DNA of 15,543 nt, taken from positions 1-15,543 of the forward strand of contig JAJDTQ010000068.1 in assembly GCA_022827045.1 (NCBI GenBank). Direction: 5' to 3'. The notes under the pieces are model-generated. The model did no database searches. It was not told where the DNA came from and worked only from the letters and a program-made list of their open reading frames with translations. The stretch is from Candidatus Binatia bacterium. GTDB lineage: Bacteria; Desulfobacterota_B; Binatia; UBA9968; JAJDTQ01. Of this stretch, positions 7,028-13,263 are shown piece after piece. Both the position numbers and the translations under genes were made by a program. Each line of letters begins with the position of its first letter. Within the stretch, counting starts at the first letter, position 1.

Positions 7028-7822
7028 CTACCGCAGCTTCAGTCCCTTCCGGCGCTTCTCTTCCGCTACTTCCCAGCCACCCTGCGTGTACCATTCCACC
7101 TGCCGGAACAGTCCGCTGAGGATCTTCACGTCCCGTTCCTCCAGGCCGGCGCGGCCGAGGACTCGCCGCAGCGCCAGCAGGATGTGCTCGGGGTTCTGCG
7201 GGTCCAGGAAACCCACCTTAAGAAGGGTTTCCTTCATGCGGTCGAACAGGGCCTCGACCGCCTCGGCGGGGGCGCGCTTGATGCGCTCTCCCCGTGGCGG
7301 GCCCAGGACGGCGGCGAGGTAGACTTCGTAGAGGCACACCATCACGGCTTGGGCCAGGTTCAGGGAGGGCTGGTCGGGGTGGCTGGGGATGGTGACGAGG
7401 CGCTGGCAGTACTTGAGGTCCGCGTTGCTGAGTCCGTGGTCCTCGGGGCCGAAGATGAGCGCCGCGGGTCTGGCATCCTCGGCATGTACCGCCGCCACGA
7501 GGTCGTGCGCCGCGTCGCGCGGCAGCTCCACGTGGTCGCGGTATAATCCCTTGCGACAGGTGGTCCCCACCACCACGCCGCAGTCCGCGACCGCTTCGCG
7601 TATGGTTTTGAACCGGCGAGCGCCGTCGAGGATGTCCCGGGCGTGCACCGCCATGGCGCGCGCCGACAGGCTGTCGGTGCGTCCGCCGCCGACCAGCGCC
7701 AGGTCACGGAGGCCGGTGTTCTTCATGGCCCGGGCGACGGAGCCGATGTTGCCCGACCCCTTGGGCCGTACCAGCACCACGCGGATGTGTTGGAGTATCT
7801 CGGTCAAGGTGAAGTCGGACAC
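7028..7822 (-). CDS. trmJ: TrmJ-like tRNA 2'-O-methyltransferase (SPOUT/TrmH family)
   Basis: The product is 264 residues. TrmJ methylates the ribose of nucleotide 32 in the tRNA anticodon loop using S-adenosylmethionine. SPOUT knot motifs are clear: motif 1 VRPKGSGNIGSVARAMKNTG (18-37; N25 and R31), motif 2 LIFGPEDHGLSNADL (122-136) and motif 3 PSLNLAQAVMVCLYE (152-166; S153, N155). The C-terminal helical extension (about 185-264) fits TrmJ rather than the longer TrmH or RlmB proteins. The chosen start is GTG at 7822, because the residues leading into HIRVVLVRP are family-like; no SD is visible. It lies 45 bases after the DsbA-like gene on the same strand and is probably co-transcribed with it. 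TrmJ fits best, but another TrmH-family target cannot be excluded. Confidence 0.9.
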   Translation of the reverse strand: MSDFTLTEILQHIRVVLVRPKGSGNIGSVARAMKNTGLRDLALVGGGRTDSLSARAMAVHARDILDGARRFKTIREAVADCGVVVGTTCRKGLYRDHVELPRDAAHDLVAAVHAEDARPAALIFGPEDHGLSNADLKYCQRLVTIPSHPDQPSLNLAQAVMVCLYEVYLAAVLGPPRGERIKRAPAEAVEALFDRMKETLLKVGFLDPQNPEHILLALRRVLGRAGLEERDVKILSGLFRQVEWYTQGGWEVAEEKRRKGLKLR

Positions 7823-7867
7823 AAGCCGGACCGTTCACCGGCCGTGCGGTAACGACTCATCCAACGG

Positions 7868-8611
7868 TCAGGAGCCCTTGGCCCTGGCCCTGGCGATCAT
7901 CGCCGTGAGGTCCTGAATGGGAACCGCACCCCTGACGATCAGGTCGCCGACCACCAGCGTCGGCGTCCCGTCGATGGCCAGGGCGGTGGCGAGGCGGCGG
8001 TTGTTGCCGATGACGTTGAGGACCTTCGGCGTCTCCATGTCTCTCTTGAGGCGCCCGACGTCCAGACCCACGGAACGCGCCACGGTCATGATGGCCTTGT
8101 CAGTCAGCGGCCCGTTGGCCTTCATCAGGGCCTCGTGGAACTCCAGGTAGTATCCCTGGCCGCGGGCCGCCAGCGCCGCCTGAGCCGCCCGGAACGAGTC
8201 CTCGCCCAGCACCGGGAACTCCTTGTAGACCACGCGCAGCTTCGGGTCCCGCTTCGTGATGGTCGTCAGAACGGACGCGAAACGCTTGCAGTAGCCGCAT
8301 CGGTAGTCGAAAAACTCCACCAGGGTGACGTCGCCGTCCGGATTGCCGCCCACGAAAGAGTCCGGGTCCGCCAGTAGCGCCTTCGCGTGTTGTTGGACCG
8401 CGGCCCGGTCGCGATCCGCCTGTAGTCGTTGCTGTTTCTCGCGGTGGCGCTGTACGGCTTCGAAGATCACCTCCGGATTCTTGAGAAGATATTCACGGAC
8501 GATCTTCTCGATCTCTTTCACGGAACGCTGCGCGGGAGCCTGTTGCGCCACCGACAGCGAAGCCGTCCACAAGAGAAAGACACAGACGCACCCTGCCGCA
8601 ATACGTAGCAT
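7868..8611 (-). CDS. DsbA/ScsC-like periplasmic thiol:disulfide protein
   Basis: The product is 247 residues. A signal peptide is evident: MLRIA, a hydrophobic core to about residue 19, then a likely cut near SVAQQ (20-24). A charged helical segment (about 29-80, EKIVREYLLKNPEVIFEAVQ) precedes the thioredoxin fold. This layout matches DsbA-like proteins of the ScsC/Com1/BdbD type, in which the N-terminal helix can mediate oligomerisation. The active site is C105-GY-C108 in FFDYRCGYCKRF, and the cis-Pro is P217 in DGTPTLVV. It should oxidise or isomerise disulfides in the periplasm. The start at 8611 is supported by AAGGAG seven bases upstream; the frame is open further upstream but without family-like sequence. 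It is divergent from arsR, so the two share a 112-base regulatory region. No membrane partner (DsbB or DsbD) is visible. Confidence 0.92.
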   Translation of the reverse strand: MLRIAAGCVCVFLLWTASLSVAQQAPAQRSVKEIEKIVREYLLKNPEVIFEAVQRHREKQQRLQADRDRAAVQQHAKALLADPDSFVGGNPDGDVTLVEFFDYRCGYCKRFASVLTTITKRDPKLRVVYKEFPVLGEDSFRAAQAALAARGQGYYLEFHEALMKANGPLTDKAIMTVARSVGLDVGRLKRDMETPKVLNVIGNNRRLATALAIDGTPTLVVGDLIVRGAVPIQDLTAMIARARAKGS

Positions 8612-8687
8612 TGTGGGACTCCTTGGACGATGAAGACGGTTCCGAGCGTACGGGATCAGTCTACGCGAGATCAGAGGGCGGCGCCAC

Positions 8688-8725
8688 TTGATTTCAACAG
8701 GATTTTTCCATAATACCGGAAATAT
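8688..8725 (+). promoter_or_regulatory. Candidate arsR promoter and operator
   Basis: TTGATT (8688-8693) and CATAAT (8709-8714) form a weak -35/-10 pair with a 15-base gap. An imperfect inverted repeat, ATTTTTCC (8702-8709) and GGAAATAT (8718-8725), matches in seven of eight positions around an 8-base spacer. It overlaps the -10 and the arsR start codon. A second reading pairs TTCCATA (8706-8712) with TATGGAA (8723-8729). An operator across the start would give simple autorepression, as is usual for ArsR. Transcription would start near 8721, so the mRNA may be leaderless. Confidence 0.4.
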
Positions 8726-9101
8726 GGAACACAAGGATGCAGTGGGTGCGCTGGCCGCGCTGGCGCAGGAAACACGGCTGGACATCTTTCGCCTCTTGGT
8801 GGAGGTGGGTCCCGAGGGATTGCCCGCCGGGCAGATCGGGAAACGGCTCGGGCTGCCTCTGGCTACTCTCTCGTTCCACCTGAATACGTTGAAGCAGGCC
8901 GGGCTCGTGGACTTCAGGCGCGAGTCGCGCTCGTTGATCTACCGGTCCAACTTCGGGGTCATGAACGAGCTGCTCGCCTATCTGACCGAGAACTGCTGCG
9001 GCGGCAACCCGGCCGCGTGCGGCATTCCGGTATGCGACCCGGCTCAAGACGACTCATGGAACAAACCCAAACGAACCCGAAAGACTTCCCGCGTCGCCTG
9101 A
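8724..9101 (+). CDS. arsR: ArsR-family metalloregulator
   Basis: The product is 125 residues. The winged-helix core covers about 5-88: ALAALAQETRLDIFRLL, then the recognition helix region LPLATLSFHLNTLKQAGLV (44-62), then the wing (RRESRSLIYRS). The C-terminal tail has C91 and C92 (ENCCGG), C99 and C104. Vicinal C-terminal cysteines are typical of arsenite-sensing ArsR proteins of the 'CCGG..xxC' type, whereas the E. coli-type helix-3 CxC pair is absent. It should repress its own operon until As(III) binds. The start at 8724 is chosen because MEHKDAVGAL begins the fold correctly; the frame opens further upstream. The last 46 bases overlap the aquaporin gene, so the two are probably translationally coupled. 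Confidence 0.92.
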   Translation: MEHKDAVGALAALAQETRLDIFRLLVEVGPEGLPAGQIGKRLGLPLATLSFHLNTLKQAGLVDFRRESRSLIYRSNFGVMNELLAYLTENCCGGNPAACGIPVCDPAQDDSWNKPKRTRKTSRVA

Positions 9102-9829
9102 CCGCCGAAGCCGTGGGCACGGCCTTCCTGCTGGCCGCGGTGGTGGGCTCGGGCATCATGGGGGAGCGGCTGGCCGGCGGCAACGAAGCGGTGGCGCTGC
9201 TCGCCAACACGGTGTCCACGGGCGCCGCGCTCACGGTGTTGATCCTGACCTTCGGGCCCATCTCCGGCGCGCACTTCAACCCGGCGGTGACGGTGGCCGA
9301 GGGGTTCCTGCGCGGGCTGCCGTGGCGTGACGTCCCCGGCTACGTGGCCGCTCAGATCATCGGGGCGGTCGTCGGCGTGGTCGTCGCCAATCTCATGTTC
9401 GACGAGCCCGCGGTGTTCTTCTCGCAGAAGCACCGGGTCGGCGCGGGGCAGTGGCTGGGCGAGTTCGTCGCCACCTTCGGCCTGCTGTCGGTGATCCAGG
9501 GCTGCGTCCGGTTGCGGATCTCGGCGGTGCCGTTCGCCGTGGGCGGCTACATCACCGCGGCCTACTGGTTCACCTCGTCCACGTCTTTCGCCAATCCCGC
9601 CGTGACCATAGCCCGGACGCTCTCGGACACGTTTGCCGGCATCTATCCGATGCATGCACCCGCGTTCATCGTCATGCAGTTCATCGGCGCCGGCGCGGCC
9701 ACCGCGTTGTTCTGGTGGCTGGTGCCGCCCGCGCAGCCGGTCCTGTCGAAGAGGCCCGAATCCGTCACCCCGGACTTGCTCCGGGGGCCAGAGGAGAGGC
9801 GCCTGGCCCCCGGATCAAGTCCGGGGTGA
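9056..9829 (+). CDS. aqpS: AqpS-type aquaporin (MIP family), probable arsenite channel
   Basis: The product is 257 residues with six predicted membrane helices. The two half-helix motifs are NPA at 75-77 (GAHFNPAVT) and 180-182 (SFANPAVTIARTL), with the pore Arg R187. The second motif lacks the Asp seen in GlpF-type glycerol channels (NPARD) and matches the AqpS type found in ars operons such as that of Sinorhizobium meliloti. There the channel lets As(III), made from arsenate by ArsC, leave the cell down its gradient. Lying between arsR and arsC with no ArsB or Acr3 pump supports that role. The start at 9056 overlaps arsR by 46 bases; MEQTQTNPKDFPRRLTAEAVGT gives a normal N-terminus. The final residues 236-257 (SVTPDLLRGP onward) are encoded by a palindromic repeat and are probably an acquired, disordered tail. 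Confidence 0.92.
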   Translation: MEQTQTNPKDFPRRLTAEAVGTAFLLAAVVGSGIMGERLAGGNEAVALLANTVSTGAALTVLILTFGPISGAHFNPAVTVAEGFLRGLPWRDVPGYVAAQIIGAVVGVVVANLMFDEPAVFFSQKHRVGAGQWLGEFVATFGLLSVIQGCVRLRISAVPFAVGGYITAAYWFTSSTSFANPAVTIARTLSDTFAGIYPMHAPAFIVMQFIGAGAATALFWWLVPPAQPVLSKRPESVTPDLLRGPEERRLAPGSSPG

Positions 9830-9830
9830 C
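9764..9830. repeat. Inverted REP-like palindrome inside the 3' end of aqpS
   Basis: Two 28-base arms, 9764-9791 and 9803-9830, are reverse complements with one mismatch and are separated by 11 bases. Each starts GTCACCCCGGACTTG on its own strand. Arm length and the GTCA ends resemble the 4508-4605 element, but the sequence differs (ACTTG in place of GAAAG). The element is translated as the last 22 codons of aqpS and supplies its stop codon within GGGGTGAC. The mRNA would fold into a very stable hairpin at the end of this gene, before arsC. Confidence 0.85.
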
Positions 9831-9887
9831 GTCGTAGAGGTCCCGGATGACGGCTGCGTAAACCGCGATGACTTGGAGGAGGTCTGT

Positions 9888-10418
9888 ATGAGTGAAGACA
9901 AGTTGTTCAACGTGCTGTTCCTGTGCACCGGGAACTCCGCCCGCAGCGTCATGGGCGAGTGCATCCTGAACCGTCTGGGCCGGGGGCGGTTCAGGGCGTT
10001 CAGCGCCGGCAGCCACGCCAAGGGCGAGATCAACCCGCACACCATCGAGACGCTGAAGAAGCTCAACTACGTGACGGATGATCTCCGTTCGAAGAGTTGG
10101 GACGAGTTCGCGGCCCCCGGAGCCCCGGACCTGCAGTTCGTCTTCACGGTGTGCGACCAGGCGGCCCAGGAGGTCTGTCCGCTTTGGCCCGGGCAGCCCA
10201 TGTCCGCGCACTGGGGCATTCCCGATCCGGCTGCGGTGGAAGGTAACGACGCCGAGCAGCGGATCGCCTTCGCTGACGCCTACCGGATGCTCTACAACCG
10301 CATCTCGATTTTCGTGAGCCTGCCCCTGACCTCCCTCGACCGGCTGTCGCTGCAACGGCGTCTGGACGAGATCGGCCAGGAGATCCTCGTGCCCTCCGGT
10401 CTCGTAACAGACTCGTAA
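9888..10418 (+). CDS. arsC: Arsenate reductase ArsC, LMW-phosphatase fold (thioredoxin-coupled type)
   Basis: The product is 176 residues and reduces arsenate to arsenite in the cytoplasm. The P-loop C13-TGNSA-R19 (LFLCTGNSARSVMGE) holds the attacking Cys. C89 and C97 in TVCDQAAQEVCPLW match the two resolving cysteines of the Bacillus/Staphylococcus ArsC family, which form a relayed disulfide reduced by thioredoxin. D113 in GIPDPA is the likely general acid. The C-terminus is about 35-40 residues longer than the B. subtilis enzyme. The strong SD GGAGGA (9875-9880) supports the ATG at 9888. It is third in the arsR-aqpS-arsC operon, 58 bases after aqpS. Its final codons and TAA overlap the candidate Pho box array of pstS, so that box is embedded in coding sequence. 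Confidence 0.95.
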   Translation: MSEDKLFNVLFLCTGNSARSVMGECILNRLGRGRFRAFSAGSHAKGEINPHTIETLKKLNYVTDDLRSKSWDEFAAPGAPDLQFVFTVCDQAAQEVCPLWPGQPMSAHWGIPDPAAVEGNDAEQRIAFADAYRMLYNRISIFVSLPLTSLDRLSLQRRLDEIGQEILVPSGLVTDS

Positions 10419-10463
10419 CAATTGTTTAACTCCTCTGTGATCTGACCGTCATAGACCCATAAT
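10403..10463 (+). promoter_or_regulatory. Candidate Pho box array and -10 of the pstS promoter
   Basis: Heptamers recur at an exact 11-base step: CGTAACA (10403), CGTAACA (10414), TTTAACT (10425), TGTGATC (10436, weak) and CGTCATA (10447). PhoB-type boxes are 7-base direct repeats with 4-base spacers. The last unit resembles the E. coli TGTCATA, and the first three resemble the TTAACA type. CATAAT (10458-10463) is a good -10. It lies 11 bases after the two-unit box 10425-10446, matching PhoB promoters that lack a -35. The array overlaps the arsC stop (10416-10418). It would give pstSCAB its own phosphate-starvation promoter. Confidence 0.6.
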
Positions 10464-10468
10464 TGCCG

Positions 10469-10550
10469 TTGGTTAGATTCCTGCCGACACGGGCGCGGTC
10501 GTGGAACCGTCGCCCGGTGGCTGAACATTAGCGACAAAGGATCTAACCAA
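10469..10550 (+). promoter_or_regulatory. Structured 5' leader of pstS
   Basis: A perfect 10-base inverted repeat, TTGGTTAGAT (10469-10478) and ATCTAACCAA (10541-10550), encloses a second strong stem: CGGGCG+CGGT (10490-10499) pairs with ACCG (10506-10509) and CGCCCG (10511-10516), with one bulged T. If the -10 at 10458 is used, transcription begins near 10470, so the outer stem would tie the 5' end of the mRNA to the bases directly before the SD AAGGAGGG (10551-10558). There is no U-tract, so it is not a terminator. It could stabilise the abundant pstS mRNA or regulate it. Confidence 0.5.
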
Positions 10551-10565
10551 AAGGAGGGTTCCCCT

Positions 10566-11609
10566 ATGTTTCGGAAAGGACTGTTAGCGGCGGCGGTGGT
10601 CGCGCTGGCCGTGGCGGGTCTGGCGACCTCGGCGGCGGCGCAGCAACGTGACTATATCCAGATCGTGGGATCGTCCACGGTCTACCCGTTCACCACCGTG
10701 GTCGCCGAGCAATTCGGCAAGACCACCAAGTTCAGGACTCCCAAGGTCGAGTCCACGGGCTCGGGCGGCGGCCTCAAGCTCTTCTGCGCCGGAATCGGAG
10801 TCGAGCACCCGGACATGACCAACTCCTCGCGCCGTATCAAGAAGACCGAGGTCGAGCGTTGCGCCAAGAACGGCGTCAGGGAGATCGTCGAGCTCAAGGT
10901 GGGCTACGACGGCATCGCGGTGGCCAACTCGAAGAAGAGCAAGGCGCTGAGCCTCACGCCCCGCGACCTCTATCTCGCGCTGGCCAAGGACGTGCCGGCC
11001 AATGCCGACGGCAGCAAGCGCAAGCCGAACCCCAACAAGACCTGGAAGGACGTCAACGCCAAACTCCCGGCGTTGAAGATCGAGGTGCTGGGCCCCCCGC
11101 CGACGTCCGGAACGCGGGACGCCTTCGTCGAGCTGGTGATGGACGCGGGTTGCAAGAACTTCGCCGCCATCAAGAAGATGTCCAAGAAGCCCCGGCGGGC
11201 CGCTTGCCGCACCATGCGCGAGGACGGCGCGTTCGTCGAGGCGGGCGAGAACGATAACCTGATCGTGCAGAAGCTCGACGCCAACCCCAACGCTTTCGGC
11301 ATCTTCGGCTTTAGCTTCCTGGACCAGAACACCGACAAGCTCCAGGGCGCGTCCATCAACGGTGTGAAGCCCGAGTTCGAGACCATCGCCGACGGCAGCT
11401 ATCCGGTGTCGCGTCCGCTCTACGTCTACATCAAGAAGGCCCATCTGGACGTGATCTCGGGCATGCGGGAATTCCTCGCCGAGTACACCAGCGAGAAGGC
11501 CTGGGGCGACGACGGCTATCTGTCCGACAAGGGACTGATTCCGATGCCCAAGAAAGAGCGCCAGCAGTTCTCTTCGGACGTCAAGAACGTGAGAAATCTG
11601 GCTCTGTAG
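10566..11609 (+). CDS. pstS: Phosphate ABC transporter, periplasmic binding protein PstS
   Basis: The product is 347 residues. A signal peptide (MFRKGLLAAAVVALAVAGL, cut near AAAQQ at 23-27) sends it to the periplasm, where it captures phosphate for PstCAB. Ligand-site motifs are VGSSTVYPFTTVVAEQF (34-50), STGSGGG (63-69), DMTNSSRR (83-90) and PTSGTRDAFVE (179-189). This form, with 'GSSTVYPF' and 'SSRxIK', matches the subgroup that pairs with long PstC/PstA. Four cysteines (C74, C99, C196, C214) could make two disulfides, and a DsbA-like protein is encoded nearby. The start is certain from AAGGAGGG and the signal peptide. It is first in pstSCAB, with its own candidate Pho box. Arsenate can compete with phosphate here, which fits the adjacent ars operon. 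Whether this PstS discriminates against arsenate cannot be read from sequence. Confidence 0.96.
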   Translation: MFRKGLLAAAVVALAVAGLATSAAAQQRDYIQIVGSSTVYPFTTVVAEQFGKTTKFRTPKVESTGSGGGLKLFCAGIGVEHPDMTNSSRRIKKTEVERCAKNGVREIVELKVGYDGIAVANSKKSKALSLTPRDLYLALAKDVPANADGSKRKPNPNKTWKDVNAKLPALKIEVLGPPPTSGTRDAFVELVMDAGCKNFAAIKKMSKKPRRAACRTMREDGAFVEAGENDNLIVQKLDANPNAFGIFGFSFLDQNTDKLQGASINGVKPEFETIADGSYPVSRPLYVYIKKAHLDVISGMREFLAEYTSEKAWGDDGYLSDKGLIPMPKKERQQFSSDVKNVRNLAL

Positions 11610-11630
11610 CCCAGCAACGTCATCCGGGTC

Positions 11631-11689
11631 CCGGCCGCGGCGGGAGCGATCCGCTGCGGCCGGACTCTCAACCCGACCGCTGGCCGGTC
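11631..11689 (+). other. Two hairpins in the pstS-pstC intergenic region
   Basis: The first is a 13-bp stem: CCGGCCGCGGCGG (11631-11643) pairs with CCGCTGCGGCCGG (11651-11663) with one G-U wobble and a 7-base loop. The second is smaller: GACCG (11675-11679) with CGGTC (11685-11689). No U-run follows either, so they are not intrinsic terminators. A stem here is a common way to protect the pstS message and keep it more abundant than the membrane-protein genes. The 111-base gap has no other visible feature. Confidence 0.55.
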
Positions 11690-11720
11690 GGCATCAAGCC
11701 GCGAAGGTTCCACTGAAGCA

Positions 11721-13100
11721 ATGGGCTCACCGAGTCTGATCCTCGCGTTGCTGGCCGTGAGCTCCGTTAGCTACTACCTGGGCTGGCGCCGATCCATCTC
11801 CCTGACCCGTGGGACCGTCCGCAACCTGCACTCCCTCCCCGGCTACCACGGGCTTTACACCGCCCTTTGGGCCGCGGTCCCGGCCCTCCTGCTGCTGGCC
11901 GTCGGAGCGGCTCTGAAGGGCCCCGTTGTAACCCGCATCGTGGTCGCCGACCTGCCGCGGGAGATTCAGAGCCTGCCGCCGGAGCGGCTCAATCTGGCCA
12001 TCACCGACATCCGGAACCTGGCGTCCGGCAACATCGCTTCCCGGAAGAGTCCGGCCATAGTGGCCGCGGCGGACCGATACGTCAGGCTGCAAGGTTACGC
12101 CGCCATCGCCATCTGGGTGGCCGTGCTGGCCCTGGCGGCGTTTTGCAGCGCCATGGCCTGGCGCACCGTCAAGCCCGACAAACGTGCACGGAATTCCGTC
12201 GAGCGGATCGTGCTCGGCCTGCTCATGGTCAGTTCGACAATCGCCATCCTGACGACCATAGGGATCGTGCTTTCCGTGCTGTTCGAGTCGATCCGCTTCT
12301 TCCAGGCGGTGCCGGTGACCGGCTTTCTCTTCGGTACCGAGTGGAGCCCGCAGATGGCCATTCGGGCCGACCAGGTGGGAGCGTCCGGAGCTTTCGGCGC
12401 CATCCCGCTGTTCGTCGGCACGCTGCTCATCTCCTTCATTGCCATGCTGGTGGCGGTCCCGGTGGGTCTGATGTCGGCCATCTACCTGGCCGAGTACGCA
12501 CGGCCGAACGTACGGGCGGTGGTCAAGCCCCTGCTGGAGGTGCTGGCGGGAATCCCCACCGTGGTCTACGGCTTCTTCGCGGCCCTGACGGTGGCGCCGT
12601 TCATGCGCGGACTGGGCGAGAGCGTGGGGCTTGACGTGGCGTCCGAGAGCGCCCTGGCCGCGGGGCTGGTCATGGGCATGATGATCATCCCGTTCGTCTC
12701 CTCGCTTTCCGATGACGTGATCAACGCCGTGCCGCAGGCCATGCGCGACGGCGCCTATGCGTTGGGCTCGACCCAGTCGGAGACGATCCGGAAAGTGGTC
12801 ATCCCCGCGGCTCTGCCGGGCATTGTCGGCGGCGTCCTGCTGGCGGTGTCGCGAGCCATCGGTGAGACCATGATCGTCGTCATGGCTGCTGGACTGGCCG
12901 CCAACCTCACGGTCAATCCGCTTCGGGCGGTCACCACCGTCACGGTTCAGATCGTGACGCTGCTGACCGGCGACCAGGAATTCGACAGTCCCAAGACCCT
13001 CGCCGCGTTCGCGTTGGGTCTGGTGCTCTTCGTGGTCACCCTGGGCCTGAACGTCGTCGCCCTTCAGGTGGTTCGGAAATACCGCGAGCAGTACGAGTAG
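11721..13100 (+). CDS. pstC: Phosphate ABC transporter permease PstC (long form)
   Basis: The product is 459 residues, longer than E. coli PstC (about 320). Residues 1-150 form the extra N-terminal region (PstC_N type) with helices at about 5-20, 46-65 and 126-147, including the typical LHSLPGYHGLYTALWA. The transport domain follows: helices near 163-188, 225-257, 270-292, 311-327, 362-392 and 426-450, with the EAA loop DGAYALGSTQSETIRKVVIP (343-362) that contacts PstB. It forms the inner-membrane pore with PstA. The start is family-like although the SD is weak (GAAGG 13 bases upstream). The stop TAG is formed by a target-site TA plus the first base of the inserted palindromic element. Without the element the stop would be TAA at the same place, so the protein is unchanged. 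Confidence 0.95.
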   Translation: MGSPSLILALLAVSSVSYYLGWRRSISLTRGTVRNLHSLPGYHGLYTALWAAVPALLLLAVGAALKGPVVTRIVVADLPREIQSLPPERLNLAITDIRNLASGNIASRKSPAIVAAADRYVRLQGYAAIAIWVAVLALAAFCSAMAWRTVKPDKRARNSVERIVLGLLMVSSTIAILTTIGIVLSVLFESIRFFQAVPVTGFLFGTEWSPQMAIRADQVGASGAFGAIPLFVGTLLISFIAMLVAVPVGLMSAIYLAEYARPNVRAVVKPLLEVLAGIPTVVYGFFAALTVAPFMRGLGESVGLDVASESALAAGLVMGMMIIPFVSSLSDDVINAVPQAMRDGAYALGSTQSETIRKVVIPAALPGIVGGVLLAVSRAIGETMIVVMAAGLAANLTVNPLRAVTTVTVQIVTLLTGDQEFDSPKTLAAFALGLVLFVVTLGLNVVALQVVRKYREQYE

Positions 13101-13260
13101 TGGCCGGTATCCTGCAATTGTGCGCCAAGATGCGCAGGGCTTTTCGTTGTCGGCAAGGCGCGATTACGAGCAGTGGCGGGTACCACGCGAGGAAGAGCAA
13201 CGTAGCCGACAGCGAAAAGAACAAGCAGATTGGCGCACAATTGCAGGATACCGGCCACTA
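13098..13260. mobile_element. MITE-like palindromic element between pstC and pstA
   Basis: The arms 13098-13128 and 13230-13260 are perfect 31-base reverse complements (outermost bases TAGTGGCCGGTATCC). Inside them a second stem pairs CTTTTCGTTGTCGGC (13140-13154) with its partner at 13205-13219 (one mismatch), and a GTGG/CCAC tip closes the centre. The element is bounded by TA on both sides, as expected for a TA target duplication of IS630/Tc1-mariner-mobilised MITEs and of ERIC- and Correia-like elements. With one TA and the interior removed, the junction reads GAG-TAA-TC-ATG, a normal tight pstC-pstA boundary. It has no transposase and no convincing ORF. The whole insert would be a single very long RNA hairpin in the pst mRNA. 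Confidence 0.8.
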
Positions 13261-13263
13261 ATC

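Noticed and set aside
7823..7867. Terminator or promoter between the DsbA-like gene and trmJ
   Set aside because: The 45-base gap has short GC-rich matches, such as GGTCCGG-like pairs near 7828-7850, but no stem with a U-tract and no clear promoter.
10469..10550. The TTGGTTAGAT inverted repeat read as the ends of a second MITE
   Set aside because: No target duplication flanks it, and the arms match the predicted transcript start and the SD, so an RNA leader explains it better.
13120..13263. Upstream extension of pstA (48 codons)
   Set aside because: These codons lie inside the palindromic element, are unlike PstA N-termini, and would disappear on excision.
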